NCBI GenBank assembly: GCA_003313425.1
Contig: NHZP01000005.1
Coordinates: 1,488,001-1,552,000 of the forward strand
Direction: 5' to 3'
DNA length: 64,000 nucleotides
Source: Pseudopyrenochaeta lycopersici
Taxonomy: Eukaryota > Ascomycota > Dothideomycetes > Pleosporales > Pseudopyrenochaetaceae
The translations under genes and the position numbers were made by a program. A model generated the notes under the pieces. The model was not told the origin of the DNA and searched no databases. It worked only from the letters and a program-made list of their open reading frames with translations. Of the stretch, positions 47,601 through 58,658 are shown in pieces. Each line of letters begins with the position of its first letter. The first letter of the stretch is position 1.

Positions 47601-49195
47601 TTCAAAACAGTGTCAATCAGTCACCACAAGTATTACCTCCGGCACCAACACCCCCGACTATCAAGTCAGGAGCAACATCTCAATTTGGGAGGAGCGCAAT
47701 GCCTGCCCAGCCTGCGCTCTTCGGCCAGCCCGCAAAGCAAGCTGGTAGTCAGCCGGCATATACATGTTCACAGATTTTTGGTCAGCCACAACCACAAAAG
47801 CCCCTTTCCTCCTTGAGTAGACCAAATCAACCATTGATGCCTGCCAAACCAAACTTTCCGCCCCCAACAAATCGCGCCCAGGGGAGCCTCCGTTCACCCA
47901 GTCCGGTACGATCCGCATCAACATCTGCCCTCAATACGCGAAGAGAACCGTTGGTAGCCCGGGGCACCTCGCTAAGTTCGTCCGTCCGGCAACCGAAACC
48001 GCCTACACCCCAGCCCCAAGTCTCTGATCTCGAGGATGAAGAAGATCAGCGGATGAGAGAGCAGCTTGCACGACCTATCGAGCCCAGTCGGACGCTTGAT
48101 GAGTTTGTTGCATATCAGAATTACACTGGCAGATCACCCAGCAAGACTGGTCATGCTGCTCAGATCGAGATGATCTACAAGGATATCAACGGTATGGTCG
48201 ATGCACTCGGCTGGAATGCGCGCTCCATAAAGTCTTTCACACAATATCACAGGCAACCTCAACCAGGTCACAACGTCAATAGACGTACGCTAGAGGACGT
48301 TGATGATCAGGGACAGGACGGTTCATGGTTCGAGGAGTTTACTCTCTGTGAGATCGAAGCGCTCAAAGCCCTTGAAGATGAGCTCGAGGAGGAGCTAGAC
48401 GCCGGTCGAGTACAAGATGTTCTGGACAAGCTCGCTCAGTTGGCACGCCTGCTCCGAGAAAAGGCCAAACTCATGACCCGCCTCAACGACATTCGCCGCC
48501 AGATCATCAATCGCAAGGACCCGGCTAAGACGGAAGCTCTTAGGAAGGCGCCATTGCCCAAAGAACTTGCAGACGGACAGAAAGCCCTCCGCAACGACTA
48601 TGCCCAGCTCTTGACATCGCTCAACAAGGCTGAGGAAGCTGCCTCTATTCTTCGATCACGCGTTGTCTCCCACAATGCTCAAAATGGCAAGACAGGTGCT
48701 GTCCCAACTATGGATGCTGTCAAGAAAACGATTATCAAGTTGACGACTTTTGCTGAGAAGCGCAATAATGATATCACGCTTCTGGAATCGCAGATGCGTA
48801 AGATTGGTCTTGCAGAGCCTAGCCGACCTTCGTCATCTTCTTCTCGCAATGCAGCAACACCGAAACGGAGTCGCGGCACTAGTCTGCGCAACAGTGTTGC
48901 TGAGTCACCATTCGCTACGCCGCCTACAAATCGGAGCAAGGTTAGTTTGAGCGAACTTAACCGTCGCACTTTAACGCCAGACGTCGATGCCACGCCTACC
49001 ACGAGCAAAGGCTACGGATTGTTCTACACCCCCGAGGGTAGCCCTACACCTGGCAATCAGCTTGCGCACCTGAGCGATTTGGTCGATGAGAATATCGACA
49101 GCTTGCGCGAGACAGCAAGGCGGAGAAAGCAGGTCGCCGCAGGTCTGAAGAAGGCGCTTGTTGAGCGCGGTGTGAAGACTGTAAGAGTCAATTGA
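44674..49195 (+). CDS. nup159: Nucleoporin Nup159/Nup214 homologue
   Basis: FG nucleoporin on the cytoplasmic face of the pore, docking the mRNA export helicase Dbp5. Three exons, 44674-44736, 44787-45465 and 45519-49195, have introns of 50 and 53 bases, giving 1472 residues. The N-terminal beta-propeller covers about residues 20-440 (LRHVAFSTNGNFLVIS, VSCVAWSNLGKAVVAG, VSGLSWLNNDQFLVVHS). Residues about 470-790 are FG-rich (SGFG, PAFG, SVFGQ, SIFGQ). Next come a repeated DDAPLPPDFI segment and an acidic stretch near residue 900 (SDFSEEEDDGDDEGEEED). The C-terminal third is coiled coil (LAQLARLLREKAKLMTRL) and would bind the Nup82 complex. The start ATG lies 21 codons before the first intron. 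No disruption is seen. Confidence 0.93.
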
Positions 49196-49610
49196 TTGAT
49201 TATAAAGTTGACTGGATTATGATTGTGTATGATTACGCTCAAGCGTTGTTTGGATAGCGCTTGGGAATATTTTGAGTTTGAACATTGAGCGAGCATTAGG
49301 CATGCTGATGCAAAAAGCATGAACAAAAACGTAGTCTGCGTATTGATAGTGTATTTAGTGTGGAGGATGTATAATGATATATTTGGGTGTAAAGTTTTCC
49401 ACGTTTCTGTCCTAATTCTGAGATCGAGTAGTGTTCAGTGCGCCCAGTGAGCGAAGGGAGCCAGTCGCTCAAGTCATTGGCTTATCTCGTTACACAAATG
49501 GCGGGCGCCCAAGCCGATACAATGTAACACCAAGTCTAGCCTTGTCTCAGATGTTTCATCTAGCATGTTCGTCTAGAGCTATAACTCACGTTTAACAATT
49601 CTATGCTGAA
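49196..49610. other. Intergenic between nup159 and the J-domain gene
   Basis: A 415-base AT-rich spacer between co-directional genes, with no further structure recognised. Confidence 0.45.
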
Positions 49611-50964
49611 ATGGCTCCTGTACCTCCTACTCAGGACTATTATGTCATCTTGGAAGTTTGTCCCAGCGCAACATACGATGAAATCAGAGCAGCGTATCGC
49701 CGTCTAGCGCTCTTGCATCATCCAGATAAGAATGGAGGGTCGCAGGACGCCACTACCAAGACACAGCTCGTGAGTGGGAAAAGCAAAGACTGTTACAGCA
49801 ATGTGCCTGGTCAGCGGGCGCTACTGACTAGCACAGATCAATGTAGCGTGGAGTGTCCTCGAAGATAGCAGTACGCGGAGCCAATATGATCGAAGTCGTT
49901 TACAAGGTTATGCTTCCACCACCAGCAGCGCGAATACGTCGAGGGCTACCACAACGCCGCAATCAAACTGGCAGCCGCCTCGGTCGAGTACCGCAGCCCA
50001 GGAAGATGCGAGGGCACAGGCAGAGAGCCGCAAGAAACGGCAAGAATGGCTGGACTGGGAGAGACTTCAGGAGCAGTATATTCGTCAGTGTCAGAATAGA
50101 GTGAGAGCGTATAAGGCTGAGATAGCGGTTCTGGAGGCAAAGATTGAAGAGCAAAGGGCGAAGCTCAAGGATGATATTCCATATTGGTGGAACGTGTTTG
50201 CATCCCTGTCTACGAGGTTATCAGAAAAGGAAAAGAGTGACATAAGACGCTGCATACTGGATTTGGGTGCGACGATAAGAGTTAAGCAGTCGCCGCAGGC
50301 GAAAGAACAGGCACACCTACAGAAACTACAAGAACAGCTTGCAGAACGTAAAACTCAGGAATTTATGCGGCTCGAACTTGAGCGGATCGAGAGAGAAAGA
50401 AGAGAGCGGGCGGCACGGGAAGCGGCTGAAGCAGAAGCCCGACTACGAGCCGCAGCAGAGTATTCGAGGCAGCGGGCTGCTCGGGAAGCGAACGAGAAAG
50501 CTGCTAAAGAAGAAGCTGCTAAAGAAGAAGCTGCAAGGGAAGAGGCTGCTAGAAGAGAGAGAATGGCAGAAGAGGCTTTTCGGGAAGCGTATTGGAAGAG
50601 AAGGGAAGCAGAGCAAGCAGAGCAAGCAAAGAAAGACGAAGAGGAGAGAACACGGCGGTACCAACGGGACCGGCAGGCAAATTCAAGAGGTAACAACACC
50701 AACAGGCAACAGCGGCGCAATCAGACCACAAGTATGCCTTGCAAGCACGGAGGCTGGTGGAGTAAACTATACGGTAGGCATGATTGTCCCCACTGCACGC
50801 GTCCTCTGTACGCATTTGCCCTGCAATGCCCAAGATGCGCCATCATCGCTTGCTGTTCCTGTAGACCAATCCTGCAAGCAGGTGGCAAGCCATCAATATA
50901 CGACCATAGCAAGGACCGCCAGGGACGTGCTCGTCGCTATTCAAACTCCGACAGGACGAGATAA
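49611..50964 (+). CDS. J-domain protein with coiled coil and C-terminal Cys-rich zinc-binding region
   Basis: Hsp70 co-chaperone-type protein. Exon 1 (49611-49769) and exon 2 (49837-50964) are joined over a 67-base intron in phase 0, giving 428 residues. The J domain covers residues about 9-75 with the essential HPD tripeptide ([12 protein letters not shown]), and the last helix is restored by splicing ([18 protein letters not shown]). Residues about 110-340 are a long Arg/Glu/Ala-rich coiled coil ([19 protein letters not shown]). The C-terminus (about 355-405) has paired cysteines and histidines (CKHGG, HDCPHC, LQCPRC, ACCSC) that look like a zinc ribbon. This layout is common in filamentous ascomycetes and absent from the canonical type I/II J proteins. 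The partner is unknown. Confidence 0.85.
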
Positions 50965-51900
50965 CGTGCTCCTTGACAAACATACGGTGAGAAAGATTAC
51001 TCCGAACCATCGTACTATGGTTATTCGTTTGACCGGTCGCCCCCTCCGTCTCCCCCCGGCGTCGATTATAAGATTTACGGCGGCTGGGGTTGATGCACTG
51101 TTCTGTGCCTTATCTCAATCTATTGGAATGGTTTTCACGCGTCTTGGTGACGAATTTGGGATAGTTGGTTGTATTAGATCAAACATTGTTCTTTTGCCGC
51201 AGCTGTCTTCGGTGATATCTTCTCTACCCTGGAGACAGACTAGTTCTTGCCGAGCCAGGGGTTTAATCTCCCCAGAGACTTGAATTGCATGTCTGGATTT
51301 CGTGCCTTGCCAAGGGCCTGTGTGAATCTGTGTCTTGATGCCGAGTCCTCGCATGTGCACTGTACTCCTTGAGAAGGAGATCAGGTTATGGTGCCATGTG
51401 TAGAGAGTGGACGAGTAGTCATGTGTGAATTGATATAAAAAGCTAGAACTTCTTTTGCACACTTCGAAGAAATTGGGCTTTGGCGGAGAAGGACTATAGT
51501 AGACTAATCAGAGTTTTGTATTGCTCTGCAAAATTGTTTCCGCTTGCTTGTTGGATAATGGTTTTTGTTGTGGCAAGGCAATGCAGGTAAATTGAGTAAT
51601 CACAGACCCCATTGTAAAGATAAGGCGACCCGAAACACATCATTTGAGTATTATTACCTGTGTTAATAAATTGAAAATCTTACAAGTCATGGTTTCCATA
51701 CGTATGACGTGTAAGAAGAAATGGCTGCTGCTCCACAGACATGCCCCGCAGATCTCGCTTCGGACTGTGTGCCCCGCTTTGGTGATGAGAGACTGGAGTA
51801 CGGGTAGATGGTGGGGTAGCTGTTGGGCCCACTTCCTCTCAGACTGTCTGCATGCTTATATTACACAAAATACTTTGCGCGAATTGAAAGGTAAGAAAGT
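50965..51900. other. Intergenic, left flank of the Mutator-like element
   Basis: About 0.9 kb with no supported gene. Open frames here are extensions in alternative frames of the J-domain gene or short orphans. Confidence 0.45.
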
Positions 51901-51909
51901 TTCGCATCC
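51901..51909. repeat. Target-site duplication, left copy
   Basis: TTCGCATCC lies immediately before the left inverted repeat and is repeated exactly at 54027-54035 immediately after the right one. A 9-base duplication is the hallmark of Mutator-like insertion. Confidence 0.93.
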
Positions 51910-51970
51910 GGCTAGTGAGATTTGTCCCCAAGGTTTTGAGATTTGTCCCCAAAATGAGATTTGTCCCCAA
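51910..51970 (+). repeat. Left terminal inverted repeat of the Mutator-like element
   Basis: Begins GGCTAGTGAG and holds three copies of the 14-base GAGATTTGTCCCCA unit. It is the exact reverse complement of 53966-54026. Confidence 0.95.
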
Positions 51971-52083
51971 TGCTAGCCATAACTCTACTAGCGCAAAAAA
52001 ATAAATTACAAAACGCTATGTAGCGACACTTCGACGTCTTTAGTGGCTCAAACTATTAATTATCTCATTAAATCTATCCTCTA

Positions 52084-53812
52084 TTAACGTCGTTTTCTCT
52101 TGCGCGGGCTGAGATCTTTCTAAGCTTCAGAAGCCGTCGCTGCTGCAGCACGCTTAGGACGCTGTCTTAGTACATCCTGAAGCTCGAGCAGAGAATTTTG
52201 CGCATCGACTTGCGCGAATCTCTCTGCGTAGAAAGCTTCCATGTCTCCAAAGTGATAGTTCCATGCTATTGTGGGGGTACAGGAAGCAAACAGCCCTTGT
52301 GTAGCGAGCGCCATATTCCGTGCTTTAACTAACTCTGCAGGATTATCTTCCTGCCCCGTCTCTGCTAGGAAGTTAATCGCTGAGATCATGTCATTACACT
52401 CATATAGAACGGGCTGACACTGTTAACGTTTGATGTCGGCTAGGAACTCTTCTAACGACGGTGGTTGCTAAGCAGGAGGTGGACCTATAGTGACAGACAC
52501 AGCAACAGCTACAGGCGGAGACGAACGGAGGAATGGGGGAGGAGGTATAGGAGCAGGTGCAGGGATCGATACAGATACACAGGTAGTTATAGGATTCACA
52601 TTTAGCACAGATGTAGGAATCGACATAGTAACAGAGGTGTTTACTTGTCGCAGGGCTTCAGCGAGTGTTTGACCCTGAGGTTGAAGGTGAGGTTGGAAGT
52701 GAGGAACAGAAGGGGGCACGCGTCGCTCGAAAGCTGATGGATCTCGTCGAGTTGATGCCTCGTTCCTCCTCAGCCCACCTCTTGTTTGAGCGGTGAGAGG
52801 CTCAAGGACAGACTGATGCGGCCTTAGAGACAGGCAGATTGACGGCCCTTATTTACGTTAATACCGCTAGTGGTTATCGTAGAGGTGATTTAGTCGTAAC
52901 GTTGAACTAGATCTCCTTACGTCTTGCAGCGTATGGCGACACGGAAGGCTATTTGTTTTCTCGAACAGGCCTGAACAAGGATGTCCGCCGCGACGCTCTC
53001 TCTGCTCCTTCTGGCGCAGCAGATCCTGTTGCCTAATGCGCTTGATCGCTGGTGGCGTTAGGACGTTATGGATGCCAGGAGGCAGGAATAGCATTGCCTC
53101 TAGCTTATGCCCGAACTTGACGCTATGTTTGGAGGAAGTAAGTTCCTTTCTGTACTTGTTGTATTGACTCCTGACTATTTGCTCAATCCTCCCTACAACG
53201 CGCAGTAAGTCGCCTCTCGAAGTCATGAGGTAGTCCTTCAGGACCTTGTGCATTCCTTCAACGGGCGAACTTGTGATGGTATTGTAGTGTTGGTGGTGAG
53301 AAGTCCAAGCAGCTTTTCTCCCGAATTGCCTTCCTCTCGCCTCGGATATCAGTGGCAGAGACCAGTGTGTCTTAGTCTTCCCTTTGGATCGCCGCTAGTA
53401 TCTGCATCGGCCGCGCCCTAGCGTGCGTCATTAACTTAATTACTTCCTTCTGTGCTGATGTACGCCTGCGATAGACATTGTGCGCGCTAGGATTGATTGA
53501 TCGGGGGTGATTGTGATGCTTGTCCTGCACCTCTAGCTTCTACTGGCTGGTGAGCTTCACCTTGAAGATAACGAGCTTGAAAGGGCATCCTGTTGAGCGC
53601 GTGCTTGTACTCAGAACCTTTGCACTTAAATGGTAGTTGTTCCTAAAGCAATCGCAGTAGTAGTAATAACGTGTTTTAACATTTGAATTGTGAGGCCAAC
53701 TCCGCTTCAGGACAAAGCCGTAGCCGTGCTGCATGCTATGCGTCTTAAGCGCATTATACGCTTCTTTATAGGAGCTGTAGAGCTGGTCTGGAGGGGGGGT
53801 AATGTCTTCCAT
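52084..53812 (-). pseudogene. Broken Mutator-like transposase
   Basis: Reading the minus strand from the ATG at 53812 gives a FAR1-type N-terminal DNA-binding region (QLYSSYKEAYNALKTHSM, CDCFRNNYH, GCPFKLVIF). It runs through two in-frame stops (one TAG, one TAA at Gln-like positions) to HNHPRSINPSAHN and a helical segment (KEVIKLMTHARARPMQIL). The frame is then lost, and what follows is the C-terminal part (GMHKVLKDYLMTSRGDLL, then SLPCRHTLQDV, a SWIM-like cysteine site) and a Pro-rich tail ending SPRKRKRR. The DDE catalytic core that should lie between these parts is missing. It is a deletion derivative; stops of the CAG-to-TAG kind would also fit repeat-induced point mutation. Confidence 0.85.
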
Positions 53813-53965
53813 ACCGAGATGCTTAAGACAAGAAAACACATTTAAGACCTACGTTCTTTTCTAACTAGTTACCTGCGGCGGAGACGCGATGGTGTCGCGA
53901 CAGTGTCGCGTTCATAGATTACGCGCTAAGCCAAGCTAGGTGATTGATTTCCACTAGCATTAGCG

Positions 53966-54026
53966 TTGGGGACAAATCTCATTTTGGGGACAAATCTCAA
54001 AACCTTGGGGACAAATCTCACTAGCC
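53966..54026 (-). repeat. Right terminal inverted repeat of the Mutator-like element
   Basis: The reverse complement of the left repeat over 61 bases. Divergence starts abruptly at the next inner base. Confidence 0.95.
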
Positions 54027-54035
54027 TTCGCATCC
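54027..54035. repeat. Target-site duplication, right copy
   Basis: TTCGCATCC is identical to 51901-51909 and abuts the outer end of the right inverted repeat. Confidence 0.93.
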
Positions 54036-54161
54036 TGGAAATATACGGCAGAGTTCTTTGGAGCAGCTGATAGTGGTGCTTACTGCTTTCTACTCTACCT
54101 GACTTCACAATACTTAGCTCTTGTACACCCGAGCGGATCGTCAGAACCAGAATTCGGAATC

Positions 54162-54995
54162 ATGGCAGACTCAGTCACCGAAATCGTATACCTTCCAATC
54201 AAGGCAGGGACGGACTTAGAGAATGGGGATGCGAAGAGCGTTTGGCAGAATACGCTGAAGACGGTAGCGAGCCAAGCTGGATTGCAATCTTTATTCTGGG
54301 GCCGTCAGCTTGAGAATCCAGATACCGTGCAGATGCTAGTCGGTATGCCTTTCACCCATTAGTTTACCTCACTTTCTAAACTCAGATTTTCCGTTTTCGA
54401 GGTTCCGAATGTGTCTAGATGACGCAGTTGCTGACAAAAATCGTAGAATGGGACAACATCGACTCGCACACTGTGTTTACAAAGAAGCCGGAGTACCAAC
54501 CCTTCCTCGAGAATTTGGGCACTATTCTGGGTGGCCCGCCGTCCTTGTTCCACGTCAAGATACCAGCGAGTGGCACGGCAGATGTCAATCCGCTTACTGC
54601 GCCCGTGACGGAGTGTATAAGTGCGTACTTCGACCCGAGCCAGTCCGAGGGCGAGTACAACGCCAATTTCACCACTTTCCGCTCCGAGGCTGGAAAGATC
54701 CCCAACATTGAAGCTATAGGTGAGGAGTTCCAAGTATAACCAAACGAAGTGAGCACTGATGTTGAATTTCTATTTCCTAGGCCTAACTGGGGGATGGTCA
54801 GTTGAGACGCATCAGCACGAAAACTTGGGTGAGGGCGTGGAGGGTAAGATGTTTGCGGCCTTCATTGGGTGGCCGACCGTGGATAGTCACATGGCGTTCA
54901 GAAAGACAGAGGATTTCGGGAAGATAATTGGGTATTTAAGAGGTGGAACAAAGGGGATTAAAATGTGGCATGTTGCATTTACGCAGTACAAGTAG
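54162..54995 (+). CDS. Dimeric alpha-beta-barrel (ABM-like) protein
   Basis: A 222-residue protein from exons 54162-54342, 54447-54719 and 54781-54995; introns are 104 and 61 bases, both phase 1. Two halves have the look of stress-response/antibiotic-monooxygenase-like barrels: VTEIVYLPIKAGTD with VWQNTLKTVASQAGLQSLFWG, and THQHENLGEGVEGKMFAAFIGW with MAFRKTEDFG. The joins give LVEWDNIDSHTVFTKKPEYQ and AIGLTGGWSVET, which supports the splice sites. Such fungal proteins are small cytosolic barrels of unsettled function, sometimes linked to secondary metabolism, but no cluster genes are nearby. The promoter region is only 136 bases from the transposon's right end, so expression could be affected. 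Confidence 0.82.
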
Positions 54996-55229
54996 GACTG
55001 CTAGCTCAAGTCAGGATTCTAAGAAGTATTGGGTGAAGGAAACAGTCGCAACCTCAGTGGGAACCTCACGTTAAGCAAATGCACTGGCAAGTCATAACCA
55101 CCACGAATGCAAACTCAGAAGCATCTCTTCTCAGTACTTAAGTCACAGGATGAAGTTTCCTAGAGAGCGGCCCGATATGTCAAAGTATCGCCTTATAAGA
55201 AAAGCTATCTGTGATCAAAGTTTCCTTTC

Positions 55230-56876
55230 TCAAGAAATCCCCGCTATGTTCTTATAGAATACCCACATTATTTTCGCACCTACAGCTGCGAAAAATAATG
55301 ACCCCCCAATGAAAGCAGCACCATATCCAAGAATCCTTAGTCCTAGTCCGACATCTTTTACCATCCCAACCAAGAAGCTTGAAACCAGCAATCCCCAAGT
55401 AGAAAAGGCCCAAGCCCAAACACAAAATTGCATAAATGGATAGATCCAAGCGCGGAACATGTGATTGCTCTTCAACTTTGCCAGTTGCTCCACTAATTTT
55501 GCGTAGACTCTTAACAGAACGACGACGATGAGCACAATAGTGCCTAAGAGGACTATGACGCCACAGAAATCATATAGTAGATAGTGAAGGTCCGCGAGGC
55601 GGGACTGCATGCTGAGAAGACTTGAGGCGAGGGAAAGCGGAAGAAAAATACTGGCTAACAAGCCGAGCAGCCAAACATTTAGTGACTCATTGAAGCTACG
55701 CAACAGCTCAAACATGCGAAGATGGCTTTCTAGCCGGTTAGAAAGTCGGGCTGAGCTTTTGGTCAGGTCTGCGCAAGTTGCGCGCGTTTCGGCGGCGAGA
55801 TGTTTGAACTCCAGCTTGGCTGCAAAGCTGATCTGAAGAAGCTCGAGTAAGGGCTCAGTGGCGCAAACGAGATCCGTAATACAGTCCTGAAGTTGTTCGT
55901 AGAAGTGGGCATCTCTTATGATATCTTCAAGTGAGGATTTTGTGAGCGTAGCGCGACGGGGATCGGTGACTTTCTCTCGAAATAAAGTGTAGAAGGTGTG
56001 ACCGGTATCTATAAGGTTGGAGAGTTGACCAAGTTTACATTGACAGAAGACCAAAAGGGCCACTTTTATCAAGATATCCGGAGAATCCGTTCCCTTCATC
56101 ATAGCCTTGAGAGGTTTCGCTGTAAGGGTCTTCCTCAACAATGCGCAAAAGTTCGAATGATATGAACACGCGTCTGCCTGGGAGGGGCGAGTGGGGATAT
56201 CTTTATCTTTATAAAGATCTCGAAACACTTTTTCCAATATGATGAGCTCAGATCTAATCGAAATGAAGACTAGAATTGATCAGCAAACATCATTTGTAGC
56301 TTCATGATCCTCACTTGAAATGCGGCCATCAGCATCTATAGCCACATGCACAGACTTTGAAAACATCATGGAATTGGCCGAGAAAATGAGTGAAGGGCTA
56401 AACGAGGTTCGATTGAGAAACTGATGCAAAAATGCATCTGGAAGGCCATATGAGGTTGAAGACCACGCCCATGTACCAGGCTGGGAGTTCCATTGTGACG
56501 ACAAGCTGGCGAAGGAGGGAGAAGCGAAGAACGGATATTGCAGATTGGCATGATAATCAGGCAGAATTTGGGCTAGATATTTCCTGAATTCTTCCCTATG
56601 CCCGGCATTTTCGTCGATAAAGAATCTTAAGCTCCCAGCCTGTTGTCTAGGCAATGCATGCAGCGCTGCTTCCAGTGGCTTTTCCGGCCTTATTTGCCCG
56701 CTGATGTCGATCAATACCTCGGGATCTATATCCTCGGAACATAATACATCGAATACCTGCAGGAAGTAGTCGTCGTGCTTCCATGGTACCGCCTCCCATT
56801 CGCTTTCTACATCGGCAGCACCGAAGAAAACGCCTGATATTTGGACAATAGAGGTTAAGACACTAAAAACATCCAT
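55230..56876 (-). CDS. Membrane protein of unknown function with C-terminal helical hairpins
   Basis: A 533-residue protein from exons 56876-56315 and 56269-55230, split by a 45-base intron (GTGAGG...TCTAG). Without splicing the two parts lie in separate frames. Start is the ATG at 56876 (MDVFSVLTSIVQISG); the open frame extends upstream, so a longer N-terminus is possible. The first 300 residues are soluble and mostly helical. The C-terminal 170 residues have about four hydrophobic segments (WLLGLLASIFLPLSLASSLL, VIVLLGTIVLIVVVLL, CVWAWAFSTWGLLVSSFL, GYGAAFIGGSLFFAAV). The first is followed by SMQ and resembles the CorA-like membrane hairpin seen in several fungal orphan families, but no GMN motif is present. 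Function unknown. Confidence 0.72.
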
Positions 56877-58066
56877 GTGGCTGTTTAACGGCGTTGTTAA
56901 AGGCTGGCAGAGATGTGGTATGCTAAGGCGAGGTAAAAGTAAGAAACTGGAAAATAAGCCGTCAGCCTGGAGGAAAAGCGCGCACTCGCAAGGCTGCACA
57001 CTTGAATCACACGCAATTCGACTTGCGCTTTGCTTTAGTCTAAGTTTCTCAATAAGGTTAAGCTTCTTCATGCAAAGCGATGATGGGCTTACCTAATTCC
57101 GCGGAATCACCAAGGTTGACAAGCGTACACACAGGCCAGCAGGGGAGTAGCAGCCACAGTTCTCTTTGATATATTTCCACAAAGATTTTGTGGAACCAAA
57201 CCATCGAGTGCACATCGGTAAGAATACGCTTGCTACATATCCTCGGCTTGAATGAGATGACCCAGCGCATATGGTGTCTGATGTTGGTGCGTTAATTTTT
57301 CTTATCCAGCAGGGAGAGGCGGTGCAGAGAAGAGGAATGTTGATCTCATATCAGGATGAGAGTGGAAATGGAGATGCAAGATTTTTTGTGATTCAAGTAC
57401 CCAATGACGGAAATGGGAGAGGTTGGTGCAAGCAAGTCACTATAAAAGCTATAACTAGCACAAGTGTGTCCAACTTGATCGTGAACTGTCGGAATCTTGT
57501 AACAATTCAAACCGCATGTAGGACAACTCAGCTCACTCCAGCGTATTTCAACCCTTTGAATTCTACCTGATTTGCGATGAAGTCTCTCTCCCGTAGCAGT
57601 GAGTTATCCGTGTTCGCATGCAGCACCCAGCATTCTGTTGCAGTGTGATTTTTTTTGGTGTTGAGCTGAATGGTATGCAAAGTGAACTTGTGGTTAAGCT
57701 CGTTGACTGTCATTGCTATTTCGGGGCTCTTCTCATGCCTGCAAAATGCAATAATTCTCTGAACGGAATCTAGTTGCTCCAGAGTGATGACTCTAGACTA
57801 GGGCCGTTGCATGTCTCGGATTTACTTGGCCGCGTAAATTCACTTCATTTGTCATTCGAAAAGGTGAGCCATGATGTGACGAGAAGGCGCGCGGGCGTGA
57901 GTGGATAAGAAAGAGGCGGCTGTGGTAGGTAACAGACTTTCGCGAGTATATGCTTGGGTGTGTAAAGGCATGACCTGTCTGCTATATGCAGATATCCAAG
58001 ACATCCCGTTTGCTACGCTTGGACAATTGGCCTGATCGACAGCTGGCAAGCCAGAAAACACAATCC
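56877..58066. other. Region of uncertain coding content
   Basis: No complete gene can be built. On the minus strand, two protein-like stretches lie at about 57713-57795 to 57550 (LEQLDSVQRIIAFCRHE, then ECWVLHANTD, RDFIANQVEFKGLKYAG before a GTGAGC donor) and 57270-57094 (ICSKRILTDVHSMVWFH before a GTAAGC donor). They could be exons of a small gene or upstream exons of the membrane-protein gene. A 99-codon plus-strand frame (57271-57570) overlaps and is less convincing. Confidence 0.35.
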
Positions 58067-58658
58067 TCATGACATGCCTTTCGGAGGAAAGCTTGACTCT
58101 CGTTTGAAGCCGTCCTTTGAGATTCTGGCAAACTTCAGAGTCGCCAAATTGGCCCATTGACCGTTCCACTCTTTCAATTTCCGTAAATTTTCGGCATCTT
58201 CAAGATCAGGCACCCAGAATCCGGAGGCATATTCGCCTTGCTCAACTACCTGGTTCTGCTCTAGAAGGGTTTGACGAGTCATTGGCGGTCGTCCTGGACG
58301 GCGATCTGCTTTCAACTTGGCTAGTTCTTCATCATCCCGGCCTAAATAGTCTTCAATCATGGCCTGGATCTCTGGAATGCTAAGTGGTGATTCATGTTCA
58401 GTCGTGAATGACTGAAAAGACTTGATTCTCAACACTGTCAAGGATTAGCGACACCCCGGCAATGTGTCAATCTCCAAACGACATACGATATGTGCGATTT
58501 TGCTTCTCTCTTAATTTCACTAGGCGATTGAGCTTGTCGTCTCTGCCGGCAGCGCGTTGGAGCCGTTGGGTGTCCCGGCTGTTCTCGTGCAAATTCGGAG
58601 TTTTGCCCTTCTTCTTCGTGATTTGCTTATGCACTTTGCTTAGGCGATTGCTGACCAT
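58067..58658 (-). CDS. tma16: Translation machinery-associated protein 16
   Basis: Pre-60S ribosome biogenesis factor. Exon 1 (58658-58487) and exon 2 (58434-58067) are joined over a 52-base intron in phase 1, giving 179 residues, the usual fungal length. The N-terminus is basic and characteristic (SNRLSKVHKQITKKKGK, LHENSRDTQRLQRA). Exon 2 holds the conserved IPEIQAMIEDYLGRDDEEL, RRPGRPPMTRQ, GFWVPDL, LKEWNGQWANL and FARISKDG blocks and the terminal SSFPPKGMS. It is divergent from exo1. Confidence 0.93.

Larger units (their letters stand above)
51910..54026. mobile_element. Mutator-like DNA transposon, internally deleted (2117 bases)
   Basis: Bounded by inverted repeats 51910-51970 and 53966-54026 that match at all 61 positions, with a 9-base target duplication (TTCGCATCC) outside. 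Each inverted repeat contains three spaced copies of GAGATTTGTCCCCA. The interior carries a minus-strand remnant of a Mutator-like transposase that has lost its catalytic core, so this copy cannot move by itself. Perfect terminal repeats and target duplication point to a fairly recent insertion. It sits between the J-domain gene and the 54162 gene, 136 bases before the latter's ATG. Confidence 0.93.

Noticed and set aside
57271..57570. A 99-codon plus-strand open frame
   Set aside because: Overlaps more protein-like minus-strand stretches and has no recognisable motif.
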